Shown here in pieces: positions 36,676 through 44,370 of a stretch of DNA of 64,000 bases. The notes beneath the pieces are model-generated. The model was not told the DNA's origin and did no database searches. It saw only the letters and a list, made by a program, of their open reading frames with translations. Made by a program: the position numbers and the translations under genes. The DNA is from Bacteroides neonati (GTDB taxonomy: Bacteria; Bacteroidota; Bacteroidia; Bacteroidales; Bacteroidaceae). How positions within the stretch are numbered: the first letter of the stretch is position 1; every line of letters starts with the position of its first letter. The stretch is from contig NZ_HG726021.1 of assembly GCF_000499785.1 (NCBI RefSeq), positions 64,717-128,716 of the forward strand, in the 5' to 3' direction.

Positions 36676-36702
36676 AGCTGATACAATTTGTGTCGGCTTT
36701 TC
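36676..36702 (+). terminator. Terminator-like hairpin after the tRNA genes
   Basis: AGCTGATACAA pairs with TTGTGTCGGCT (11 bp with G-U pairs and a very small loop) and is followed by TTTTCGCTTTTT. It starts the region between tRNA and integrase and resembles the hairpin at 38178-38209 after the integrase. Confidence 0.6.
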
Positions 36703-36841
36703 GCTTTTTCGCATATATCATGTTATATAACACTGTTTAAATGCAAATTAAGAAAGGATTTTCTTTGAACTATCTTTTAACTTTTCGATTATAGCCGCAT
36801 AAATTATATCAAATTGTATTATTAACAATAAGAATATAATT

Positions 36842-38125
36842 ATGGCAACATTTAAAGCAATTGTTTTTACCGGCGGAAAGCATATTAAGCAGGACGGTAC
36901 TGCTAACATAAAAATTCGTATTTACCACAATAGTAGCTCTATATATATAGCTACCGAATACTTCATAAAGCCCGATTTAATGGGCGATGACGGCACTATT
37001 GCCTCGGTATCCGACCAAGCCGAAATACTAAATTACGAGCTTACAAAGAATATTCAGTCCTATAGAGAGGTTTGTATTAAGCTAGGTAGTGAAAGAACCA
37101 AGCGAATGACCTGTTCGGAGTTAAAAGAGGAGATACTTTTAAGTGTAAATTGTGATTCTCAATCAATTGATTTCGTGAAGTTTGCAAAAGAATTAATCTC
37201 AAAAACGGTTAAAGTAAAGACTGCCGAATGGTATGATAATTCTCTCAATTCATTTATGAATTTCTTTAAAAAACAGCGAATTGACACAAAAGATATCACT
37301 GTCAAGAATCTAGAACTATACATTGAGCATCTTATGAACACAAAAATCGTCGTAAGGAAGAAAAACATGACTATGATCGAGCGAAATATGGAACCTGGCA
37401 CAATTAACAACTACATTCGAGGATTGCGCGCGATTTACAACAAGGCTAAGAAGCAGTATAATAACGAAGAACTAGATATAATAAGAATACCATCTAATCC
37501 TTTTGTAAAGATTTCAATACCACAGTATCGTAGAAAAAGAAAAAACCTTTCCATAGAAGACATCATCCGTATTCGTGATGGAAATTTTACGACCAGCCGG
37601 TCTAATATGGCAAGGGATGTGTTTATGATGATGTTTTATCTAATGGGAATAAACATAAATGACTTATATCTATTAAACAGTGAAAGGGCGGGTCGTGTCG
37701 AATATGAACGTTCTAAAACGAATACCCCTGACAATATCGGTCGGTTTACCTTATCGATCAAAGTAGAGCCTGAGTTGAGGCTGTTATTAGATAAATACAG
37801 CAATGGAGTATTATTATCTGCGTTTAAGAACAAGTATTGCTGCCTTAACAACTTCCTGAGAGCTGTCAATATAGGGCTTAAGACTATATCAGAAGAATTA
37901 AATCTGGGTGTTCCACTATCCACGAACTGGGCTCGCCACTCATGGGCCAGCATAGCGAGGAATAAGGCAGGAATTAATAAGGCTGATATTGACTTTTGCC
38001 TAGGACATGTAAATCATGAATATAAAATGGCTGATATCTATATTGATATAGACTATTCAATTTACGACAAGGCTAATCGTAGTGTTTTAGATTTACTTCA
38101 AAAAAATCAAGAAAAAAACAGCTGA
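36842..38125 (+). CDS. int: Prophage tyrosine integrase
   Basis: A 427-residue site-specific recombinase of the Bacteroidetes type, with an N-terminal arm-binding domain (1-100), a SAM-like core-binding domain (about 105-215) and a catalytic domain (about 230-420). The nucleophile Tyr400 (ADIYIDID), Arg365-His366 (WARHSW) and the LGH His389 are present. The usual first Arg is replaced by Asn271 (LMGININDL, aligned with G-L-R in XerD) and the HxxR His by Asn362. IntDOT of Bacteroides also lacks the first Arg, so the enzyme may still be active. It lies directly beside tRNA-Pro. Confidence 0.9.
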   Translation: MATFKAIVFTGGKHIKQDGTANIKIRIYHNSSSIYIATEYFIKPDLMGDDGTIASVSDQAEILNYELTKNIQSYREVCIKLGSERTKRMTCSELKEEILLSVNCDSQSIDFVKFAKELISKTVKVKTAEWYDNSLNSFMNFFKKQRIDTKDITVKNLELYIEHLMNTKIVVRKKNMTMIERNMEPGTINNYIRGLRAIYNKAKKQYNNEELDIIRIPSNPFVKISIPQYRRKRKNLSIEDIIRIRDGNFTTSRSNMARDVFMMMFYLMGININDLYLLNSERAGRVEYERSKTNTPDNIGRFTLSIKVEPELRLLLDKYSNGVLLSAFKNKYCCLNNFLRAVNIGLKTISEELNLGVPLSTNWARHSWASIARNKAGINKADIDFCLGHVNHEYKMADIYIDIDYSIYDKANRSVLDLLQKNQEKNS

Positions 38126-38129
38126 AAAG

Positions 38130-38160
38130 TTTGTAGATATAAAAAGACTCCCTATATTTG
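38130..38160 (+). promoter_or_regulatory. Consensus Bacteroidetes promoter after the integrase
   Basis: TTTG (38130-38133), a 19-nt spacer and TATATTTG (38153-38160): the best promoter match in the window. Transcription would start near 38167, reading into a hairpin (38178-38209) and the early phage genes. Confidence 0.7.
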
Positions 38161-38168
38161 CCACATAA

Positions 38169-38246
38169 ATGGTGCTGAGCTGGATAAAACTAGGTTTTAT
38201 CTGGCTTTTGCTGTTTATATACTATTCATATTATATCCTCTACTGA
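38169..38246 (+). CDS. Possible 25-residue hydrophobic peptide overlapping a hairpin
   Basis: The frame from ATG 38169 reads MVLSWIKLGFIWLLLFIYYS and ends after YYILY. It is almost wholly hydrophobic, as for a membrane peptide. The first third coincides with a 13-bp stem (38178-38209, loop TAG) followed by TTTT, which could instead be a terminator of the integrase or an attenuator for the early operon. If transcription starts near 38167, the message would be nearly leaderless. Peptide and hairpin are competing readings. Confidence 0.35.
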   Translation: MVLSWIKLGFIWLLLFIYYSYYILY

Positions 38247-38291
38247 AACACCTCTCCCCTCTTTATTGTGCGCCACATAATTCAGTGACGT

Positions 38292-39428
38292 ATGAAAATA
38301 ACATTCTTAAAAAGCGAGCTATATAGTAAGCTAAAATCAATTATCAGGGTTATTCAACCTAAAAATTCATTGCCAGCGTATGATAATTTTCTGTTCGAAC
38401 CACAGGAAGGAGGAGGCGTATTAATTACCGCAGGAGAAGAAGGTGGTAGAATTACCACTATTGTAAAATGCAGCATTACTCTTGGAGAGGTTGTTCCATC
38501 TTTTTTTATCAATGCAAAAACTCTTCTAGAAGGTTTGAAGGAAATCCCGGAGCAACCACTCGTGTTTGATGTGATACCGTCTGAAAAATATGTTGAAGTC
38601 TGCGTTAGATACTCAAACGGTAAGTTTAACCTGGTTGGAGATCATGGTAATGGATATCCTCAGATAAGCAAAGAGAGTTCTGACGAACCATTTACCCTAA
38701 AGGTTGATGATTTTATTTATTGCATGAGACAAGTTCAAATATGTTGTGCTAATGATGAACTACGCCCTGTCATGAATGGTGTTTATGTTGAGAAAGACAG
38801 CAACACTGTTACTTATGTGGCAAGTGATGGAGTTATGCTAGGGATGGCTGTTTCAAAAATAGAGAATGAAAAAGGTAGATCATCGTTTATACTTCCTTCA
38901 AAATTTGCAAAGATATTATCAGCTATTATACCACCTGCATGTGAAGAGGTGAAAGTCACTGTTGGAGTATCTACCATAGATTTTGAATTTGATTGCTACA
39001 TAATAACTTGTAGAATAATTGAGGGAAGATATCCCAATTATCGGGCTGTGATACCTTCGAACAATAATAAGACAGCAATAATCAATAAAGTAGAATTGGT
39101 GTCTGCTCTGAAAAGAGTATCTGTGTTCTGTGCTGCGAGTACATCATTGGTTGTGATGGAATACAAAAGAGGAACACTAACTCTGACTGGCAAGAACACG
39201 GATTTGTCGACTTCTGCTGAAGAACTTGTGTCGGTAAGTTCATATCTAGGTGCTGACATTAAAATCGGATTTAAGTATACTGCTTTGATTGAGATTTTGG
39301 AGAGCATTCCATCGAATGAAGTGTCAATCTCAATGTTGGAGCACAGTAAGGCTTCTTTAATTAGACCGGCAGAAGGAGGTGAATGTGAACTTACTTACTT
39401 AATTATGCCATTGGTTATCAATTGTTGA
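38292..39428 (+). CDS. dnaN: Phage-encoded DNA polymerase III beta sliding clamp
   Basis: A 378-residue clamp protein with three repeated clamp domains of about 120 residues. Beta-clamp features are seen: LYSKLKSIIRVIQPKNSLPAYDNFLFE at the start, LRPVMNGVYVE at the second domain, IEGRYPNYRAVIP before the third and the C-terminal LIMPLVINC (like the MPMR-type end of DnaN). The host must have its own dnaN elsewhere, so this is an extra clamp for phage replication. It probably recruits the host polymerase; no phage polymerase is seen in the window. Confidence 0.88.
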   Translation: MKITFLKSELYSKLKSIIRVIQPKNSLPAYDNFLFEPQEGGGVLITAGEEGGRITTIVKCSITLGEVVPSFFINAKTLLEGLKEIPEQPLVFDVIPSEKYVEVCVRYSNGKFNLVGDHGNGYPQISKESSDEPFTLKVDDFIYCMRQVQICCANDELRPVMNGVYVEKDSNTVTYVASDGVMLGMAVSKIENEKGRSSFILPSKFAKILSAIIPPACEEVKVTVGVSTIDFEFDCYIITCRIIEGRYPNYRAVIPSNNNKTAIINKVELVSALKRVSVFCAASTSLVVMEYKRGTLTLTGKNTDLSTSAEELVSVSSYLGADIKIGFKYTALIEILESIPSNEVSISMLEHSKASLIRPAEGGECELTYLIMPLVINC

Positions 39429-39438
39429 TTAAGGAATT

Positions 39439-39537
39439 ATGAAGCAGGCCCTCACTCTACTGTCTATGATTGCCATAATTACAATGTTTTGGTACATTGT
39501 CTATGTGGTCGCTAATCATTTTTTGTACTGCAAGTAA
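39439..39537 (+). CDS. 32-residue single-span membrane peptide
   Basis: Between the clamp and pcfK-like genes a frame from ATG 39439 reads MKQALTLLSMIAIITMFWYI, continues VYVVANHFLYCK and stops at 39537. It has a basic start, one membrane span and a short tail. The spacing (10 bp after dnaN, 24 bp before the next gene) fits a real operon gene. The function is unknown. Confidence 0.5.
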   Translation: MKQALTLLSMIAIITMFWYIVYVVANHFLYCK

Positions 39538-39561
39538 TTAATCAAAGAAAATCACACTATT

Positions 39562-39972
39562 ATGGAATTTGAAAAAACAATCCAAGCCTACCTTGAGCAG
39601 CGTGCTAAAGAAGATAGCTTATTCGCTGTATCATTTGCCAAACCAGGCAAGAGTATTAAAGAGTGCTGTACCTATATTTTAGGCGAAGCTCGTAAACGTG
39701 GTAATGCGGTTGCTATATCCGATGAAGAAGTCTACGGGATGGCGGTTCATTACTACGACGAGGATAACATCAAAGTGGCTAAAATGCCAGCCAACGTTAA
39801 GGTATCTTCTTCTGCTGCTAACAAGCCTGTGACGCTTACCGAAGAGGATAAAGAGAAAGCCCGTGAAGCAGCTATTCAACGGTTAGCCGAGGAACAACAC
39901 GCTTTGCTGAAGAAGAAGCCTACAAAGGCAAAAAAAGTGGATTCAGAAGTTCAACAAATGTCATTGTTTTAG
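39562..39972 (+). CDS. PcfK-like protein
   Basis: A 136-residue protein of the PcfK-like family, first described from the enterococcal plasmid pCF10 and common in Bacteroides phages and conjugative elements. It starts MEFEKTIQAYLEQRAKEDSLF. The conserved core is CTYILGEARKRGNAVAISDEEVYGMAVHYYDE. A charged, Lys-rich tail ends in QMSLF, which looks like a clamp-binding peptide (QxxLF); this may matter because a clamp gene lies just upstream. It pairs with the PcfJ-like gene 2 bp downstream. Confidence 0.82.
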   Translation: MEFEKTIQAYLEQRAKEDSLFAVSFAKPGKSIKECCTYILGEARKRGNAVAISDEEVYGMAVHYYDEDNIKVAKMPANVKVSSSAANKPVTLTEEDKEKAREAAIQRLAEEQHALLKKKPTKAKKVDSEVQQMSLF

Positions 39973-39974
39973 CT

Positions 39975-41270
39975 ATGAAACCAAAAACAAATCTACAATG
40001 GGAGGTTTATAATCTACATAGTGAACTTCCTCCGATAACTGTAAATCAAGTTGATTATGGCAAGAACAAATGCTTCAAGCCAAAAGGGTTTGCAACCAGT
40101 AAAAAGATATGGTGTGCAGAGTGTGGCTGTGAGTTTAAAAGAGACGATTCGCAGTTATCAGTATCTCTTTTTGGAGTAGATTGTCCAAATTGTGGTAAAC
40201 ATCTTGAAGTAAATTCAAGTAATTGCAGGACATACAGTCCCCGAAATGAGTACTACACTGTAATAACTACTTTCAAAGGATATCAGCTATTGCGTCACTT
40301 TATCTTAATGAAAAAATGCCGTAAGGGTGAAGCTGCAACAATAGATTGCATAGAGGTTGTACAGTTATGGATAAACGTAAAGGGTACTACAACAATCATG
40401 GCCAAACCAACTAATACATTTGGTATGTGCGGAGTTTATGACGCTTGGTGCTTAGGCTCTATGATGGAGATAAGAAATGATGCTTACATAACTGAAAAGT
40501 ATCATATATTCTCTAATGTGATCAAAAGGGAGAAGCTATTACCACAGTTGAAGTATGCGAAGATTGATAGCAATTACTTCGGTATTACTCCTGATTTGCT
40601 TTTTAAAATGATACTTAAATATCCTTTCGTTGAAACTCTTATTAAGCAGAAGCAAATGGAGCTATTGCGATACATGAAAGACAATATCGATAAGGTTGGT
40701 AAGTTATGGCCATCAATACGTATAGCTTTAAAACATGGGTATAAGTTTACTAAAGGACACGTGGGCACATATATAGATTATTTGGATATGTCGAGAGCGA
40801 TTGGACGTGATATGCGCTCACCGAAATATCTTGTTCCGGATGATCTGCATAAAGCACACCTAGAGGTAGTAAAACTCAAAACAAAACAGGATGAGAAATT
40901 GCGTCTTGAAAAAAATATCAAAGAAGCCATGAAGTATGAAGAGCAGTATCTTAAAGATAAAGCAAAGTACTTAGGAATAATAATACAAGAGGGAAATATT
41001 GTGATACATGTACTTCAGAGTGTACAGGAGTTTGCCGAAGAAGGGGCAACAATGCATCATTGCGTGTATGCGTGCAACTATTTCAAGAAAAAAGATTCTC
41101 TTATCTTGTCTGCTTCGGTCGATGGAAAACGAACTGAAACAATCGAGCTAAACTTAAGAACATTCGAGATAGTACAGTCAAGATCAATTTGTAACAAAAA
41201 CAGTGAGTATCATGATAAGATACTCAAGGTAGTAAAAGGAAATATTAATCTTATAAAGCAAGTTGCATGA
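39975..41270 (+). CDS. PcfJ-like protein with zinc ribbon
   Basis: A 431-residue PcfJ-like protein, regularly encoded after PcfK-like proteins. An N-terminal zinc ribbon is formed by WCAECGCEF and VDCPNCGK (about residues 47-78). The C-terminal PcfJ core contains EEGATMHHCVYACNYFKKKDSLILS. The role is unknown; the plasmid homologue is in a conjugation gene cluster. It overlaps the next small ORF by 4 bp. Confidence 0.82.
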   Translation: MKPKTNLQWEVYNLHSELPPITVNQVDYGKNKCFKPKGFATSKKIWCAECGCEFKRDDSQLSVSLFGVDCPNCGKHLEVNSSNCRTYSPRNEYYTVITTFKGYQLLRHFILMKKCRKGEAATIDCIEVVQLWINVKGTTTIMAKPTNTFGMCGVYDAWCLGSMMEIRNDAYITEKYHIFSNVIKREKLLPQLKYAKIDSNYFGITPDLLFKMILKYPFVETLIKQKQMELLRYMKDNIDKVGKLWPSIRIALKHGYKFTKGHVGTYIDYLDMSRAIGRDMRSPKYLVPDDLHKAHLEVVKLKTKQDEKLRLEKNIKEAMKYEEQYLKDKAKYLGIIIQEGNIVIHVLQSVQEFAEEGATMHHCVYACNYFKKKDSLILSASVDGKRTETIELNLRTFEIVQSRSICNKNSEYHDKILKVVKGNINLIKQVA

Positions 41271-41353
41271 AAAAAAATACAGAATTCCATGACTGTATTA
41301 TCAGCCTTGTAAACAAGAATATTAACCTTATTCGTCGTAAGTTGACGGCATAA
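41267..41353 (+). CDS. 28-residue small ORF after pcfJ
   Basis: A frame from ATG 41267 overlaps the pcfJ-like stop by 4 bp and reads MKKNTEFHDCIISLVNKNIN, then LIRRKLTA, stopping at 41353. It is basic and has no membrane span. The ATGA coupling is the main reason to accept it; no relative is recognised. Confidence 0.4.
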   Translation: MKKNTEFHDCIISLVNKNINLIRRKLTA

Positions 41354-41371
41354 ATAGTAGAAAGAAACATT

Positions 41372-41599
41372 ATGGCAATATTTGAAGAAAAAGCATACGG
41401 AGTTCAGTGCGATGTATGCGGCAAGGTGTATATGAACGAATATTCTGGCTTCACACTTTGGACTGATGAAAACTCACCAAAGGAAGAAGCGCAGGACGAC
41501 CATTGGTTGATCGAAGACGGGAAATGCTATTGTCCGGATTGCTTCGAGATTGATGAAGATGATAATGTGACTATAAAAGAGAAGAAAGAACAATCCTAA
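41372..41599 (+). CDS. Small zinc-ribbon phage protein
   Basis: A 75-residue acidic protein with two Cys pairs, VQCDVCGKVY (about 13-16) and CYCPDCFE (about 52-57), which probably bind one zinc ion. The C-terminus is charged (EKKEQS). Such small ribbons are common in phage early regions. No specific function is recognised. Confidence 0.65.
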   Translation: MAIFEEKAYGVQCDVCGKVYMNEYSGFTLWTDENSPKEEAQDDHWLIEDGKCYCPDCFEIDEDDNVTIKEKKEQS

Positions 41600-41618
41600 C
41601 AATAAAGAAAGAATTATT

Positions 41619-41849
41619 ATGGACTGGACATTGGAATCTGGAATTATTGGCGGCTGCCACTGCCGGGACTGTGTGTATTGGACCGGATATCGTTTTATTA
41701 ACAATAAGCAGGTATTTGCAGGCAACGGAAAAAGATTGCCTAACGGATATTGGCGAAAAAGATGTGAGCTTAGGGATGCATTGGTGGTTGAAGTGAATTG
41801 CTGCGAAAAATTTGAAGATAAGAATAATGTAAAACACAAGAAGAAATGA
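41619..41849 (+). CDS. Small Cys-rich phage protein
   Basis: A 76-residue protein with Cys residues in GGCHCRDCVYW, RCELRD and NCCEKFED, spaced as for a metal-binding fold, and a basic tail (KHKKK). It overlaps the methyltransferase start by 4 bp (ATGA), so it is translated with it. The function is unknown. Confidence 0.62.
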   Translation: MDWTLESGIIGGCHCRDCVYWTGYRFINNKQVFAGNGKRLPNGYWRKRCELRDALVVEVNCCEKFEDKNNVKHKKK

Positions 41850-42781
41850 ATATAAATCACATCCATAATTCAGAATGCTCATCTGGACTAAAAGAATTAC
41901 CAGGTAATAGCATTCATTGCTGTGTAACATCCCCTCCCTATTATGGGTTGCGAGATTATGGCACTGATGCACAAATCGGCTTGGAGTCTACTCCGGAAGA
42001 ATATATTCAGAAGTTGGTTCGAGTATTCCGTGAAGTCTTTCGGGTATTGACTGAAGATGGCACTTTGTGGGTAAATATCAGCGATTCTTATGCCGGGTCA
42101 ATGAAAGGAGCTGCGGGATACCCGAACAATGCTATGAATTATAAGCAGGGAACAAACCGAGGTACGCTTGGAAAAGCTACATTAGTCAGGCAATGTACTG
42201 GTTGTAAGCCTAAAGATATGATAGGCATCCCTTGGATGTTTGCCTTTGCCCTACGTGCAGACGGCTGGTATTGGCGAGATACCATTATTTGGAGCAAGCC
42301 ATCCTGTATGCCCGAAAGCGTTAGGGACCGCACTACAAAATCGCATGAATATATCCTTTTATTTAGCAAAAGCAAAAAGTATTACTTCGATTGTGATGCC
42401 ATAGCGGAGGAAGCAGTGTCTTACGATACTATAATCAGAGAAAGGAATACCACTAAAATGAATAACACTCCTGGAAGAACAAAGATGAAAGGATTAATCC
42501 GTAATGATTATAAAACAAGGAATAAACGTTCCGTATGGTCGGTTCCTACCCAGCCTTTAAGAGAAGCTCACTTTGCTACCTTTCCCGAGAAGCTGATCGT
42601 AGACTGTATCAAAGCGGGATGCCCCGAAGACGGAATTGTTCTCGATCCATTTATGGGCTCTGGAACAACTGCCATTGTCGCAAGGAAGCTAAATCGTAAT
42701 TATGTCGGCTATGAGTTAAATCCTAGTTATATCAGTATCGCAAAGAAGAGAATAGAAAAAGAGTTGGGGATATTCAAATGA
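41846..42781 (+). CDS. Phage DNA methyltransferase (N4-cytosine/N6-adenine type)
   Basis: A 311-residue site-specific methyltransferase of the beta (D21/N4-N6) group. The catalytic motif IV is TSPPYYGLRDYG (about residues 28-39), and the S-adenosylmethionine motif I is DPFMGSGTT (about 271-279), so IV precedes I as in the beta class. SPPY favours N4-cytosine, though N6-adenine is not excluded. A target-recognition region lies between (about 90-240). No restriction partner is seen; protection of phage DNA is the likely role. Confidence 0.87.
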   Translation: MNINHIHNSECSSGLKELPGNSIHCCVTSPPYYGLRDYGTDAQIGLESTPEEYIQKLVRVFREVFRVLTEDGTLWVNISDSYAGSMKGAAGYPNNAMNYKQGTNRGTLGKATLVRQCTGCKPKDMIGIPWMFAFALRADGWYWRDTIIWSKPSCMPESVRDRTTKSHEYILLFSKSKKYYFDCDAIAEEAVSYDTIIRERNTTKMNNTPGRTKMKGLIRNDYKTRNKRSVWSVPTQPLREAHFATFPEKLIVDCIKAGCPEDGIVLDPFMGSGTTAIVARKLNRNYVGYELNPSYISIAKKRIEKELGIFK

Positions 42782-42814
42782 AGATTTCCTATAGCAATTA
42801 TTTCGATAAAAGTG

Positions 42815-42831
42815 AGGGGTAGTTTACCCCT
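42815..42831 (+). promoter_or_regulatory. Short hairpin before the DnaD-like gene
   Basis: AGGGGTA (42815-42821) and TACCCCT (42825-42831) with a 3-nt loop, 27 bp before the next ATG. No T-run follows, so it may be an operator or leader hairpin. Confidence 0.35.
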
Positions 42832-42857
42832 ACCCTAATAAAACCAATTATAAAAGA

Positions 42858-43664
42858 ATGACTTATATAGATTATATGAACCAATTTTGGCAGATGAATC
42901 GAAGTGTAGAATTCAGCTCGAACGAAGTTTTTTTGTACTTCTACTTATTGAATGAGTGCAATATTCGGGGTTGGCAGAATCCGTTTGAACATCCCAACAA
43001 GATAATCGTCCTCGCAACCGGTATATCAGAAAAGACCGTGATTGAAGTTAGGAATAGATTACAGCAAAAAGGTTTGATTAATTTCGAGGCAGGAAAACGT
43101 AATGCAAAATCCCCTATTTATTACTTACTTGACGTAAGTAAAACGGGAAGTAAAAAGGTAAGCAAAACGGTAAGTAAAAAGGTAAGTAAAACGGGTAACC
43201 TAAATATAAAGACTAAAGAGAATAAGACTATAAATTCTTTACGCGTATGCGTAGGAGATTTATTTTCAGAGAATAGTTTCTTTGATAAAAGTCTTGATGA
43301 TTGCTACATGGAACTTAAGAAGAATCAGCATTGGGCAGAAACTCTAACGATGAATACTCGCTCTGCGGGATATCATGAATTTACCCTAGAAAGCTTTTAT
43401 GAGTATTTGGAGCGTTTCTTTATGAAATTGCAAAATGAGGGGGAAACGGCTAAGGCACCCAAGGATGCTATGTCTTATTTTTCTAGATGGTTAGAACTTA
43501 AACTAAAAAACGAAAAGGATGAAAGGAGAACTAATAAAAGCGGAGCTAGAGGTAATTCTATCCCCGGTGCAGTTAACCAAGGTAGCAACGCATCAGGAAG
43601 TGCCTCTGACAGCCAAGCAGATGGCCTTAAGGAATGGATCAACGGCCTCCCAATTGGTCAATGA
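42858..43664 (+). CDS. DnaD-like phage replication protein
   Basis: A 268-residue protein. Residues 1-90 form a winged-helix-like domain (SNEVFLYFYLLNECNIRGW, then ATGISEKTVIEVRNRLQQKGL). A low-complexity linker of alternating Ser-Lys-Thr and Ser-Lys-Lys units follows (about 93-112), then a DnaD/DUF-type helical domain (about 140-215, GYHEFTLESFYEYLERFF) and a Gly/Ser-rich tail. The linker is encoded by five 12-bp direct repeats. Replication initiation or helicase loading is inferred from the domain order and from the clamp and repeat context. Confidence 0.7.
   Translation: MTYIDYMNQFWQMNRSVEFSSNEVFLYFYLLNECNIRGWQNPFEHPNKIIVLATGISEKTVIEVRNRLQQKGLINFEAGKRNAKSPIYYLLDVSKTGSKKVSKTVSKKVSKTGNLNIKTKENKTINSLRVCVGDLFSENSFFDKSLDDCYMELKKNQHWAETLTMNTRSAGYHEFTLESFYEYLERFFMKLQNEGETAKAPKDAMSYFSRWLELKLKNEKDERRTNKSGARGNSIPGAVNQGSNASGSASDSQADGLKEWINGLPIGQ
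43121..43193. repeat. Five 12-bp tandem repeats with an inverted copy: iteron-like, possible phage origin
   Basis: Units of GTAAGTAAAAMG start at 43134, 43146, 43158, 43170 and 43182; they alternate ending ACG and AAG and differ by at most one internal base. Just upstream TTACTTAC (43121-43128) is the inverse of GTAAGTAA (43134-43141). The array lies inside a replication-protein gene, as lambda's origin lies inside gene O. Confidence 0.6.
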
Positions 43665-44370
43665 CTGGTCGGGTACGATTGCTCAGTTGAATTGCAACGT
43701 TACGCTATCTGAGGTTGTAGCCGCCGATAACATACCGACTTTGGCCGATATCGGAAGAAGTTTCAGTAATGCTACCAGCGTTGAAATTATAACGAAACAC
43801 CTACAGTCGGTTCTTAGATACTCCGGGGTTGAATTAACGGATACACAATTGGCGGAAACCGCTCTTTCCGTTCTATCTAGTTATTGGTATTTAAATCTGG
43901 CCGAACTATGTATTTTCTTCTGCCAACTGAAAAACGGCAGTCGAGGGCAATTCGTCTGGGGATCGAAGATAAACAATCAGGCCATTATGGTAGCGCTTTC
44001 TGACTTTTGCAAGGATAGGCGGTCAGAAATTGTGAGAAAAGAGACAGCAAAGCGGAATGAGATGATAAATAGTGGATTTACGAAGATTGAAACTTATGGA
44101 GCATCTGTTTCTGTAGGAATTGATAACATTCGCCATTTGGCTAGTGACGCAAAAGGAAGCTTAGAGTCATTTTGCAAACTCTATCCGGAGCTACCTGTAA
44201 GGCATGATGCAAAGACATGGTGGATGGCATGGAAAGGGGAATTTGAGAGTCTATGCAAGGTGTTCAACTGTAAGTCTATCGATGATGTCTGGGACGCATC
44301 TACTCAGGTGGGAATGTACCTCTGCGAGTATAACATTTATTGTAAAAAGAGAACGTATGCTGAGAGGTAG
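43519..44370 (+). CDS. Phage protein of unknown function, long overlap with upstream gene
   Basis: A 283-residue soluble protein I do not recognise. It starts MKGELIKAELEVILSPVQLT. The main body is helical (EIITKHLQSVLRYSGVELTDTQLAETALSV is its central feature), with WGSKINNQAIMVALSDFCKDRR near residue 150. The first ATG makes a 146-bp overlap with the preceding gene in another frame; a later ATG at 43621 (MALRNGSTASQLVND) would cut the overlap to 44 bp. Its place among replication genes suggests a DNA-related role, which is inference. Confidence 0.6.
   Translation: MKGELIKAELEVILSPVQLTKVATHQEVPLTAKQMALRNGSTASQLVNDWSGTIAQLNCNVTLSEVVAADNIPTLADIGRSFSNATSVEIITKHLQSVLRYSGVELTDTQLAETALSVLSSYWYLNLAELCIFFCQLKNGSRGQFVWGSKINNQAIMVALSDFCKDRRSEIVRKETAKRNEMINSGFTKIETYGASVSVGIDNIRHLASDAKGSLESFCKLYPELPVRHDAKTWWMAWKGEFESLCKVFNCKSIDDVWDASTQVGMYLCEYNIYCKKRTYAER

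Noticed and set aside
43121..43193. The tandem repeats as a CRISPR array
   Set aside because: The units are 12 bp, contiguous and without spacers, and they lie inside a coding frame; no cas genes are present.
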